Notes under the pieces: model-generated
The model's input: only the letters and a program-made list of their open reading frames with translations
Database searches by the model: none
Told to the model about the DNA's origin: nothing
Shown here: positions 26,256-33,553 of the stretch, in pieces
Layout: every line of letters begins with the position of its first letter
How positions within the stretch are numbered: the stretch's first letter is position 1
From: an uncultured Bacteroidota bacterium
GTDB taxonomy: Bacteria; Bacteroidota; Bacteroidia; Flavobacteriales; Flavobacteriaceae
DNA length: 45,510 bases
Direction: 5' to 3'
Assembly (NCBI GenBank): GCA_902550325.1
Contig: CACCYT010000005.1
Coordinates: 1 to 45,510 of the forward strand
Made by a program: the position numbers and the translations under genes

Positions 26256-27113
26256 TTATTTTATTTTAATTCCTGACAAAATTTCTCTAATTAAATTTAT
26301 TTTATTTAAGTCATCCAATAGGATGTCTTTTTGGTTATTATTTATTAAACTCTTTATTTCTTTCAAGTTATCAATATATTCATTCAATGCTTTAGTGATA
26401 TTTGATTTATTATCATTAAAAATTGAAGTCCAAGTCTCTGGTGAACTTTTTGCTAGTCTTACAGTTGATTCAAAACCACTTCCTGCTAAATCAAAAATAT
26501 TTTTTTTTAACGATTTTTTTCTAAGGACAGTTTTGGCTAACATAAAGGATGAAATATGAGACAAATGAGACAAATATGCAATATTTTTATCGTGATCTGA
26601 TGGATCCATTTTAATGATTTTCATTTTAAAACTTTTAAATAGTTTTAGGGCTTTTTCTAAAAGGTCTAATCGTGTTTTGTTTGATTCACAAATTATGTTT
26701 ATGGAATTAAAATACAGACCCGAGACAGCAGACATAGGACCACTATTTTCGGTGCCAGTAATTGGGTGTGTAGCTAAAAACTGATCTCTTCTTGGATGAT
26801 TTTTCAAAGAGTCACATATACTTTTCTTCGTCGATCCTAGATCAATTACTAATGTGTTTTTTGAAATATGGTTTAAATATTTTTTTACAATATTAGAAAT
26901 ATAATGGACAGGTACTGAAATAATAAGAAAATCTAGGTGTCTACAATTTTCATCCGACAGTAATTCATCTACTATTTTATTTTTAATAGAATAATCTAAA
27001 CTTTTTTGATCGTTGTCGAAACCGTAAATTTTTGAATTTTTATTTTTGGAACGAAAGTCAAGGGCAAAAGAACCCCCCATTAAACCAATACCAATTATAC
27101 CAATTTTCATCAT
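26256..27113 (-). CDS. tyrA: Prephenate dehydrogenase
   Basis: Oxidatively decarboxylates prephenate to 4-hydroxyphenylpyruvate on the way to tyrosine. The 285-residue protein opens with the dinucleotide loop GIIGIGLMGGSFAL. It has the catalytic-region motif ATHPITGTENSGP and SHLSHISSFMLA. There is no fused chorismate mutase or ACT domain, so feedback control probably sits elsewhere. Two ATGs in a row are possible starts; the first overlaps the aminotransferase stop by four bases. Confidence 0.94.
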   Translation of the reverse strand: MMKIGIIGIGLMGGSFALDFRSKNKNSKIYGFDNDQKSLDYSIKNKIVDELLSDENCRHLDFLIISVPVHYISNIVKKYLNHISKNTLVIDLGSTKKSICDSLKNHPRRDQFLATHPITGTENSGPMSAVSGLYFNSINIICESNKTRLDLLEKALKLFKSFKMKIIKMDPSDHDKNIAYLSHLSHISSFMLAKTVLRKKSLKKNIFDLAGSGFESTVRLAKSSPETWTSIFNDNKSNITKALNEYIDNLKEIKSLINNNQKDILLDDLNKINLIREILSGIKIK

Positions 27114-28255
27114 AATTTCATTAAAGCTTCATTTAATTTTTCATGGCTCAAACAAAGTGATAATCTAACATAGCCCTCCCCATTACTTCCGAATATTGAA
27201 CCAGGCGTAATGAAAATATCTTTGGTATGTAGTAAATTATTAACAAAATCTATAGATGAAATATTTGAATTTTTGATTTTTGCCCAAACAAACATTCCTG
27301 TTGAATTTTTATCATAAGTCAAATTTAGTTTTTTGCAAATATTGTAAACAATTTCTCTTCTTTTAGCATAAGTTTGATTTGAAGATTCATACCATGAACT
27401 ATCAATAGATAATGCCTCAATTGCACCTTTTTGAATACCGTAGTACATCCCAGAATCAATATTAGACTTAACTTTTAAAATAGTATCAATATTATTTTTG
27501 GAGCCATTAACCATACCGACTCTCCAACCTGCCATGTTGTGGGATTTACTTAATGAGTTTAGTTCCAAACAATGCTCAAAGCTGCTATCGACAGACAAAA
27601 AGCTCAGTGGATTTTCGTTTAAAATAAAACTATAAGGGTTATCATTGATTACAAGTATATTATTTGAAATTGCGAATTCATATATTTTTTTAAAAAATTT
27701 GATATTAGCATTTTTACCAGTTGGCATATTTGGGTAGTTAATCCACATCAATTTTAAATCATCAGAAATGAGTTTTTTGAGAGAATTTAAATCTGGCATC
27801 CAATTATTTTTTTCAATAAGGGGGTAGAGAATAGGTTCTGCACCCACTAATTCTGTAATTGATTTATAACTAGGGTAACCTGGATTTGGAATTAAAACTT
27901 TATCACCTTTATTTAGAAATGCTAATGAAATATGCATAATTCCCTCCTTCGAACCAATTAAGGGCAAGATGTTTTCATTGGGATCTAAAACTATATTATA
28001 TTTTTTTTTATAAAAGTCTGATATACTAACCCTTAATTCGGAGATACCCTTGTAAGGTTGGTACTTATGTGAACTATCATCTTTAATAGCTATTTTCAAT
28101 GCTTTATTTACATTTTCAGGTGGTGACATATCAGGATTACCGATTCCCATATTAATAATATTCTTACCTTGTTTATTAAGTTCATTAATCTCCCTCAGCT
28201 TTGTTGAAAAATAATATTCTTTAATGTGATTCAATCTTTCTGCAGGTTCAATCAT
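27110..28255 (-). CDS. PLP-dependent aminotransferase, class I/II (probable aromatic)
   Basis: Fold-type I aminotransferase of 381 residues. The PLP lysine is Lys237 in SLSKSHNMAGWRVG; NYPNMPTGK (about 173-181), NDNPYSF and the late arginine region YVRLSLCLS are the other landmarks. Enclosed by pheA and tyrA, it most likely transaminates phenylpyruvate and 4-hydroxyphenylpyruvate (or prephenate) to finish Phe and Tyr synthesis. Closely related LL-DAP or aspartate aminotransferases cannot be excluded from sequence alone. It overlaps both neighbours by four bases. Confidence 0.9.
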   Translation of the reverse strand: MIEPAERLNHIKEYYFSTKLREINELNKQGKNIINMGIGNPDMSPPENVNKALKIAIKDDSSHKYQPYKGISELRVSISDFYKKKYNIVLDPNENILPLIGSKEGIMHISLAFLNKGDKVLIPNPGYPSYKSITELVGAEPILYPLIEKNNWMPDLNSLKKLISDDLKLMWINYPNMPTGKNANIKFFKKIYEFAISNNILVINDNPYSFILNENPLSFLSVDSSFEHCLELNSLSKSHNMAGWRVGMVNGSKNNIDTILKVKSNIDSGMYYGIQKGAIEALSIDSSWYESSNQTYAKRREIVYNICKKLNLTYDKNSTGMFVWAKIKNSNISSIDFVNNLLHTKDIFITPGSIFGSNGEGYVRLSLCLSHEKLNEALMKL

Positions 28256-29070
28256 TTTTTAAAATTATTATATATACCAAATTCTTTAAGTTCTTCTGAA
28301 ACAGATTTTAAGTCATTGAAACATTTTTTATAGTTCTTCAAACTTCGGAATGTTAAATCAACAAAAAATGAATATTTCCAGGGTGATTCAATAATTGGAA
28401 TACTTTGGATTTTAGTGAGATTTATTTCATAATCTGAAATTATATTTAAAACATTTGCAAGGCTTCCATTTCTATGACTTAAAACAAATTTTATAGATGC
28501 CTTATTAGCTTTTTCTTTAGTTTTTTGATCAACTTTTTTTGATATTATTACAAAACGAGTTTGATTATAATCAACAGATTGTATGTTTTCCGCCAATAAA
28601 TTTAGTCCATAAATCTTTGATGCACTAATACTTGCAATTGCGGCTACATTCTTTAATTTTTTTTCTGAAATCAATTTTGCTACATGAGCAGTATCGACAT
28701 CCTCGATTATGGTTTTATTAGTTTTTTTTAGGTAATCCTTACACTGCAAAAGTGCCATCGGGTGAGATGATATTTTTTCAATATCAGATATTTTAACTCC
28801 CTTGTAGGCTAACAAGTTGTGATTAATATTTATGTAATACTCACCAATTATTTTTAAATTAAGCTTATCAATTATTGAATAGTTTGGTATTATAGAGCCC
28901 GCGATTGAGTTTTCTATTGCCATAATCCCCACCTGGGCTTCGGAGCTCGATATGCTTTCTGCCACTTTATCAAATGATAAACATTCTAAAACACTGACTT
29001 CCTCACCATATAATGCACAAGCGACATCGTGATGATATGAGCCTTTGATACCTTGTATTGATACTAACAT
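28252..29070 (-). CDS. pheA: Prephenate dehydratase
   Basis: Converts prephenate to phenylpyruvate. The start is taken as the ATG at 29070 (272 residues, beginning MLVSIQGIKGSYHHDVA), five bases after a ten-T terminator tail; a TTG six bases upstream is less likely. The catalytic domain has the TRF motif in NQTRFVIIS and the AIENS segment (GIMAIENSIAGS). A C-terminal ACT domain starts near NGSLANVLNII, but the usual Phe-binding motifs GALV and ESRP read GSLA and QSIP, so Phe feedback may be altered. It is the first structural gene of the aromatic operon and sits directly behind an attenuator. Confidence 0.95.
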   Translation of the reverse strand: MLVSIQGIKGSYHHDVACALYGEEVSVLECLSFDKVAESISSSEAQVGIMAIENSIAGSIIPNYSIIDKLNLKIIGEYYININHNLLAYKGVKISDIEKISSHPMALLQCKDYLKKTNKTIIEDVDTAHVAKLISEKKLKNVAAIASISASKIYGLNLLAENIQSVDYNQTRFVIISKKVDQKTKEKANKASIKFVLSHRNGSLANVLNIISDYEINLTKIQSIPIIESPWKYSFFVDLTFRSLKNYKKCFNDLKSVSEELKEFGIYNNFKK

Positions 29071-29074
29071 AATC

Positions 29075-29104
29075 AAAAAAAAAAGTCCTGATTAACAGGA
29101 CTCC
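29075..29104 (-). terminator. Intrinsic terminator/attenuator in front of pheA
   Basis: On the minus strand a perfect 7-base-pair stem AGTCCTG/CAGGACT (29102-29096 and 29090-29084) with a five-base loop runs into ten T residues (29084-29075). Two G-U pairs could lengthen the stem. It ends only five bases before the pheA ATG, so transcription must pass it to express the operon. It can also stop transcripts arriving from the receptor gene at 29257-32013, the only gene upstream. Confidence 0.9.
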
Positions 29105-29141
29105 TTGTTTAAATTTTAAGATTTACTAACAAAAAATCCTA
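29096..29141 (-). promoter_or_regulatory. Candidate antiterminator pairing
   Basis: The segment TAGGATTTT (29141-29133) can pair over nine positions, five Watson-Crick and four G-U or U-G, with GGAGTCCTG (29104-29096), which is the 5' arm of the terminator. The two structures exclude each other. The upstream segment lies over leader codons 20-23, just beyond the cluster of Phe/Tyr codons. A ribosome stalled in that cluster would leave it free, whereas one that reaches the stop codon would cover it. The pairing was found by eye and is not energy-tested. Confidence 0.6.
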
Positions 29142-29200
29142 TTCTTATACTGGTAGTAAAAGAAATAAACTGAATTTTTATTGTAAAAATATTTTAACAT
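29126..29200 (-). CDS. Tyr/Phe-rich leader peptide of the aromatic operon
   Basis: A 24-codon frame from ATG (29200) to TAG (29128-29126), with a second stop right after. Ten of 24 residues are aromatic: six Tyr and four Phe. They occur in two runs, YFY at residues 4-6 and YFFYYQY at 12-18. The frame ends 22 bases before the terminator stem. Size, codon bias and position are those of an attenuation leader such as E. coli PheL, though no sequence similarity is claimed. It would sense charged tRNA-Tyr and tRNA-Phe. No Shine-Dalgarno is visible, as elsewhere in the window. Confidence 0.8.
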   Translation of the reverse strand: MLKYFYNKNSVYFFYYQYKNRIFC

Positions 29201-29205
29201 TATTT

Positions 29206-29240
29206 CAAATGTAATACAGTATTTAGTTATCTCAAAATTA
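29206..29240 (-). promoter_or_regulatory. Promoter of the leader-pheA operon
   Basis: The minus strand carries TACATTTG (29213-29206), a full match to the Bacteroidota -7 box TAnnTTTG, preceded by TTTG (29236-29233) at a spacing of 19 bases, within the usual -33/-7 range. This promoter would start transcription at or next to the leader ATG (29200). The upstream element is itself part of TAATTTTG (29240-29233), another TAnnTTTG match, which would give a leader of roughly 30 bases. The sequence does not decide between them. Confidence 0.6.
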
Positions 29241-29256
29241 ATTAACTAAAATATTG

Positions 29257-32013
29257 TTACTTAAGTCGTCCACCTCCAGAATTACCTCTCCTGTTCCTGT
29301 TCTGATTTGCATCATTCTTTTTCTCTTTTCCCCCAAAGAGTGTCAAATCATATTTCAACTTAAAAAGAATATATCTAGGCTGGATGATATAGCTTCTAGT
29401 TTGTGTGAAAAACTGGTTAAATGAATCTCTGTTAGTAGATGTATCATTTAACAAGTTAGAGACACCAACTGAATACTCCCATTTTGAGCCTTCCTTGTTG
29501 TAAGAAATATCTGCATCAAGAAACCTAAAATAATTTAATACTTGGTCTTGATTTTTATACTTATTATAACTGTACTCAGCAGTAAAAACAAATCCTTTTC
29601 CAAAATACGCATCAGTTCTGATAAATGGTGTTTCTCTTACAAATTTGTTCTCAATATTTGCGTTCTTGTAGTTATTAAGGTTGTATTTTAACCCGATCTC
29701 AAAGTTTGGCTTATCTCTAAAGTTAGTCTCTAGGCTTGCTTCATAATCTTGATTAAAGCTCTCAGCATTGTTGACCACATCATTAATTATGTTAGAGAAC
29801 TCACTATATCTAACATTGGCACTCAAATTTATTTTGATGTTTTTAAACCTTTTATCTAATCTGGCCCTTGCGGAATAAGTTTCCCTAGGAAATATTGAAT
29901 TGTCCGCTGTTCTAACTGAGTTAATGCCATCTATTGCAGCTCGAGATTGAATAGAGTTTTCTCTTTTGGAATAGGATATATTGGAGAAGATATTTGTAAA
30001 AGTAAATTGATTAATACTTCTATAATTCAAATTATATGAATTTACGATTGCCGCTTCCAACTGTCTATTTCCTCTAAATATGCTGTTATAATTATTAAAA
30101 ACATAACCCTCCGAAATATTATTAACGTCAGTGAATTGAGTATTTTTTCTATATGTAAACCTTAAATTTTCATTCTTCTTGAACTGCATATTAACTCTTA
30201 GGTTTGGTCTTATGTCAGAAATGTCTTTTGAATATGTTTGGCCTAGTTGGGTGTTGTTGTTATCATAAAAATGAAGTGTCAAACCTGGGTCAATTGTAAA
30301 TATCCCAGTTCTAATTCTGTAATTGAGGGCAAAATATAAGTCCTTGAAGCTAAAATCTACATCATTATTAAACTGATCATCATCAAAAAGCTTTCTTCTA
30401 CCGTCATCTAAAATCTGGTTAAAGTTTGAGAAGTAATTTTGATCAACATTGGTGAAACCAATGCTTAGGTTAAGATTTGATTGATCATTAATTAAATAAA
30501 AATAGTCAAGCTTGGCCTCAAGTTTTTGTGTTTCAATAAATCTGTATTGAGCAATATCAAATCTCTGAACATTGGAGTCAAAAGGGATTAATGATAAGAA
30601 TGGGTTCCTGTCCCTCACAGCTCTGCCAATAGGATCTTCGGTTTGGTCCAAATGCTGTGCTTCGAACGAAAATATGTGATTATCATTATGGGTGTAGTAA
30701 ACTTTTAGTTCCTGGTTCAAAGCATTAGGAGTTTGAGTTCTTGTTAAATCAAGGTTTTCCTCAACCCTATTATTCAATCTTCCATAAATTGAAGTCAAAT
30801 CATTAACTTCTGATTGGTCCGAGCTGTTATACAATATATTGTATTCCAACTGAAAAATTTCGTTTGGTTCGTACTCAAGACTAAACTTGTAAAGTTCGAG
30901 TGTACTCTTTTGAAGGGAATATTCTCTGGTATTTTCTTCAACCTCAGTAGCATTATAAGTTCTTTTGATTTGTTCCTCAATATCATTAGTGACTGTTGTA
31001 AAAACACTAAATCCAGAAATTTCAAGCCCCTTATCATTATTGACAGAAAAATTGGCTGCGCCAAACTCAGATTCGATTAATTTAGCCCTGTTATTTTGTA
31101 GACTTCCGATTCCTGCTAAATCTGAACTGATATTGATTGATGTTCCAGCTCTGGAGTTAAGATTATTAAATCCACCCGAAAACCTGTAAAAATCTCGTCT
31201 GCTTAAAGCTGGAGACCCTACATCATTTGAATTACCGAGGACACTAAAATTAAATTTTTTATCATAGTAAAATATTTTTGGGGCAATCAAATGGATATCA
31301 TCTGGTCCTGTTCCAGCTAAAATCTCTCCAAACCAAAACTTATCTTTTCCATCCTTGAGTCTGATATTAATAGCGAAATTATCTTCATTATTTTGAACAT
31401 TTCTTAATTGTCCTACCTCGGTAAAATTTCTTAGTACTTCAACTTTTCCAACTGCCTTAGCTGGTAAATTTTGAGCAGCTAGTTTTGTATCACCATCAAA
31501 AAAATCTTTACCCTCTATTTGAATTTTTTTTACCTCTTGACCCTCCACCTCTATTCTTCCATCTTCATTAACTTCTATACCCGGCATGTTTGCTAATACA
31601 TCGGATAATTTTTTTTCAGTTCCTGTATTAAATGCATCAGCGCTGTATACGATCGTATCTCCTTTGATTTCCACAGGCATTTCATAAACCAATTCAACCT
31701 CATCCAATGCCTCAGCTTGTTCTTCTAAAACAAAATCTCTAATTAAATCCTCACTTAGTGAAATATTAAATTCAATTGGTTTATAACCAATAAATGTGAT
31801 TTTAATATTAAACTCAGTATCTTTTTTTAAGTTCAAACTGAAATACCCATTTTCATTTGATATGCCAAATCCGTCTAAAATTTGAGTTTCATTGTTAACA
31901 GCTATTATGTTAGCTCCCATTATTGAATATCCGGTCTGATCTTTAATTTCTCCGCTTAAGTTGACCTGACTAAATAAAAAAACAGGAAAAATTAAAAAGA
32001 ATAAATATCTCAT
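29257..32013 (-). CDS. Outer-membrane beta-barrel receptor with CarboxypepD-regulatory domain
   Basis: A 918-residue TonB-receptor-like protein. A signal peptide (about residues 1-15, LIFPVFLFSQ) leads into a carboxypeptidase-regulatory-like beta-sandwich (16-95: VNLSGEIKDQTGYSIMGANI). A plug-like domain follows (about 115-210, with LSDVLANMPGIEV and KIQIEGKDFFDGD), then a long 'outer membrane beta-barrel family' region. The final strand (YILFKLKYDLTLFGG) is followed by an unusual Lys/Asn/Arg/Gly-rich tail of about 25 residues. It directly follows the GLPGLI gene with no gap, a common pairing in Flavobacteriia. The substrate is unknown; uptake or protein/peptide binding is possible. Confidence 0.88.
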   Translation of the reverse strand: MRYLFFLIFPVFLFSQVNLSGEIKDQTGYSIMGANIIAVNNETQILDGFGISNENGYFSLNLKKDTEFNIKITFIGYKPIEFNISLSEDLIRDFVLEEQAEALDEVELVYEMPVEIKGDTIVYSADAFNTGTEKKLSDVLANMPGIEVNEDGRIEVEGQEVKKIQIEGKDFFDGDTKLAAQNLPAKAVGKVEVLRNFTEVGQLRNVQNNEDNFAINIRLKDGKDKFWFGEILAGTGPDDIHLIAPKIFYYDKKFNFSVLGNSNDVGSPALSRRDFYRFSGGFNNLNSRAGTSINISSDLAGIGSLQNNRAKLIESEFGAANFSVNNDKGLEISGFSVFTTVTNDIEEQIKRTYNATEVEENTREYSLQKSTLELYKFSLEYEPNEIFQLEYNILYNSSDQSEVNDLTSIYGRLNNRVEENLDLTRTQTPNALNQELKVYYTHNDNHIFSFEAQHLDQTEDPIGRAVRDRNPFLSLIPFDSNVQRFDIAQYRFIETQKLEAKLDYFYLINDQSNLNLSIGFTNVDQNYFSNFNQILDDGRRKLFDDDQFNNDVDFSFKDLYFALNYRIRTGIFTIDPGLTLHFYDNNNTQLGQTYSKDISDIRPNLRVNMQFKKNENLRFTYRKNTQFTDVNNISEGYVFNNYNSIFRGNRQLEAAIVNSYNLNYRSINQFTFTNIFSNISYSKRENSIQSRAAIDGINSVRTADNSIFPRETYSARARLDKRFKNIKINLSANVRYSEFSNIINDVVNNAESFNQDYEASLETNFRDKPNFEIGLKYNLNNYKNANIENKFVRETPFIRTDAYFGKGFVFTAEYSYNKYKNQDQVLNYFRFLDADISYNKEGSKWEYSVGVSNLLNDTSTNRDSFNQFFTQTRSYIIQPRYILFKLKYDLTLFGGKEKKNDANQNRNRRGNSGGGRLK

Positions 32014-32844
32014 CTAGCGAAGTCTTGCTGTTGAAGATTGTCTTTTCTGCCTTGCTTTTCTCCACATCTCTAATGATTCAGCTCTTTTTTCATCTTGCAG
32101 AGTAACAAAATCTTGATTTGAGATAGTTTTGCCTTTTTTTGGTCTCTTTATCTTTGTTTTTTCTTTGGGGTTCATTACAATTTTTGTACAAAGGATTGTT
32201 GTTTTATCATCACTAACCTCCAAAATAAGTCCTGGTAAACCTTGATACCAAGAGGGTCCGCTAGAGACAGGTATTTCAGGAGTGAACCAAGCAACAACTT
32301 CAACATCTCTCATTTTTTTTGGTTTCTTGTTCTGACTGGTTTGATTATTTTGATTCCAACTACCAAATGAGAATACTTTTTCCTCTACTTTCTTTGAGTA
32401 TGTAGCTTTGTAACAAGTATATTGTCCAATCTTTTTTGATTCGCCTGACATTTTCCATTTTGTATTTTCAAGGTCTTCGGTTACCAAAAAGAATTTACCC
32501 ATCATTTCTGTTTCATTTATGGAAATTTTATCTTGTGCATTTTTATAAATTTTTCCAATATTTTCACCCACATAATTTGCCATCCAATTAAAACCTTGAC
32601 CCTCAGTTTCTAATTTTTCAATTTCTTTGTATGTAGACTCTATCGAATTAAATTCCAATACGTAATCTTTTTCAGTATTTCTTTTAATCATATCATTCAT
32701 GTAACCTTTTCTCGATGCATATCTTGGGTTGTCCATCCAAGATTTGTCAACAGATATTTTTGACATGTAGTATGCTTTTCCTTGAAAATCTTGTGAAAAG
32801 CACATGATTGGAATTAATAATATTATAGACAGGAGATTTTTCAT
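32014..32844 (-). CDS. GLPGLI family secreted protein
   Basis: A 276-residue exported protein of unknown function, named for the motif GLPGLILEV, seen here in WYQGLPGLILEVSDD. The start is the ATG at 32844, which gives a clear signal peptide (MKNLLSIILLIPIMCFSQ). An upstream start at 32901 would add 19 residues before it and would overlap the promoter. The body is beta-rich (KAYYMSKISVD, KKIGQYTCYKATYSKKV, EVVAWFTPEIPVSSGPSW). The C-terminus is very basic (about 12 Arg/Lys in the last 35 residues). It is coupled to the receptor gene and probably works with it at the outer membrane. Confidence 0.92.
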   Translation of the reverse strand: MKNLLSIILLIPIMCFSQDFQGKAYYMSKISVDKSWMDNPRYASRKGYMNDMIKRNTEKDYVLEFNSIESTYKEIEKLETEGQGFNWMANYVGENIGKIYKNAQDKISINETEMMGKFFLVTEDLENTKWKMSGESKKIGQYTCYKATYSKKVEEKVFSFGSWNQNNQTSQNKKPKKMRDVEVVAWFTPEIPVSSGPSWYQGLPGLILEVSDDKTTILCTKIVMNPKEKTKIKRPKKGKTISNQDFVTLQDEKRAESLEMWRKARQKRQSSTARLR

Positions 32845-32898
32845 ATTTCTTGTTATTAGTTGTAAGACTGAAAAAAGTTTAAAAAGTTTAAAATTTTT

Positions 32899-32932
32899 CA
32901 AATTTATATTTTACATTTATTAATAATCAAAA
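32899..32932 (-). promoter_or_regulatory. Candidate promoter for the GLPGLI-receptor pair
   Basis: On the minus strand TTTTG (32932-32928) and TAAATTTG (32906-32899, a full TAnnTTTG match) are 21 bases apart. Transcription would begin near 32895 and leave about 50 untranslated bases before the ATG at 32844. The promoter ends just before the divergent kinase gene begins at 32936, so the intergenic space is shared. Confidence 0.6.
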
Positions 32933-32935
32933 ACC

Positions 32936-33550
32936 ATGCATTTAGCTATCGCAGGAAATATTGGCGCTGGTAAAACTACACTTACAAAAATGCTTTCAAA
33001 GCACTATGGCTGGGAGCCATACTATGAAGATGTTCTAAAGAATCCATATTTGGATGACTTTTATGAAAGAATGGAAAGATGGTCCTTCAACCTACAAATA
33101 TATTTTTTAAATAGCAGGTTTAATCAAATGATAGACTGTGCCAATAATGAAAAAGACACAATTCAAGATAGAACGATTTATGAAGATGCTAATATTTTTG
33201 CTCCAAATTTACTATCAATGGGTCTAATGACCAATAGAGACTTCAAAAACTATAACTCAATATTCAAAACACTAAAAACCTATATTAAAAATCCTGACTT
33301 ATTAATTTATCTAAGAAGCGGTATTCCAAATCTTGTAGATCAAATCCATAAAAGAGGAAGAGATTATGAAAACTCTATTAGCATAGAATACCTAAGTAGG
33401 TTGAACGAAAGATATGAAGCTTGGATTGAAAAATATGACAGTAGTAATTTACTTATCATTGAGGTTGACGATATAGATTTTGTAGAAAGTAAAGATGATT
33501 TTGATTCAATTATCTCAATGATTGATTCAAAAATAAAAAGTTTTGCTTAA
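32936..33550 (+). CDS. Deoxynucleoside kinase (dAdo/dGuo kinase type)
   Basis: Phosphorylates deoxynucleosides for salvage. The 204-residue protein has the P-loop GNIGAGKT (7-14), the YYEDVLKNPYLDDFY substrate segment, the QDRTIYEDANIFA stretch corresponding to the family DRS/DR motif, and LIYLRSGIPNLVDQIHKRGRDYE, which includes the lid arginines. The specificity cannot be determined; the deoxyadenosine/deoxyguanosine kinase group is the closest in appearance. It is a single gene, convergent with hppA with three bases between the ends. Confidence 0.9.
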   Translation: MHLAIAGNIGAGKTTLTKMLSKHYGWEPYYEDVLKNPYLDDFYERMERWSFNLQIYFLNSRFNQMIDCANNEKDTIQDRTIYEDANIFAPNLLSMGLMTNRDFKNYNSIFKTLKTYIKNPDLLIYLRSGIPNLVDQIHKRGRDYENSISIEYLSRLNERYEAWIEKYDSSNLLIIEVDDIDFVESKDDFDSIISMIDSKIKSFA

Positions 33551-33553
33551 ATC

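Noticed and set aside
32871-32895. Tandem AAAAAGTTT repeats upstream of the GLPGLI gene
   Set aside because: This is simple A/T-rich sequence within a short untranslated region, with no conserved structure.
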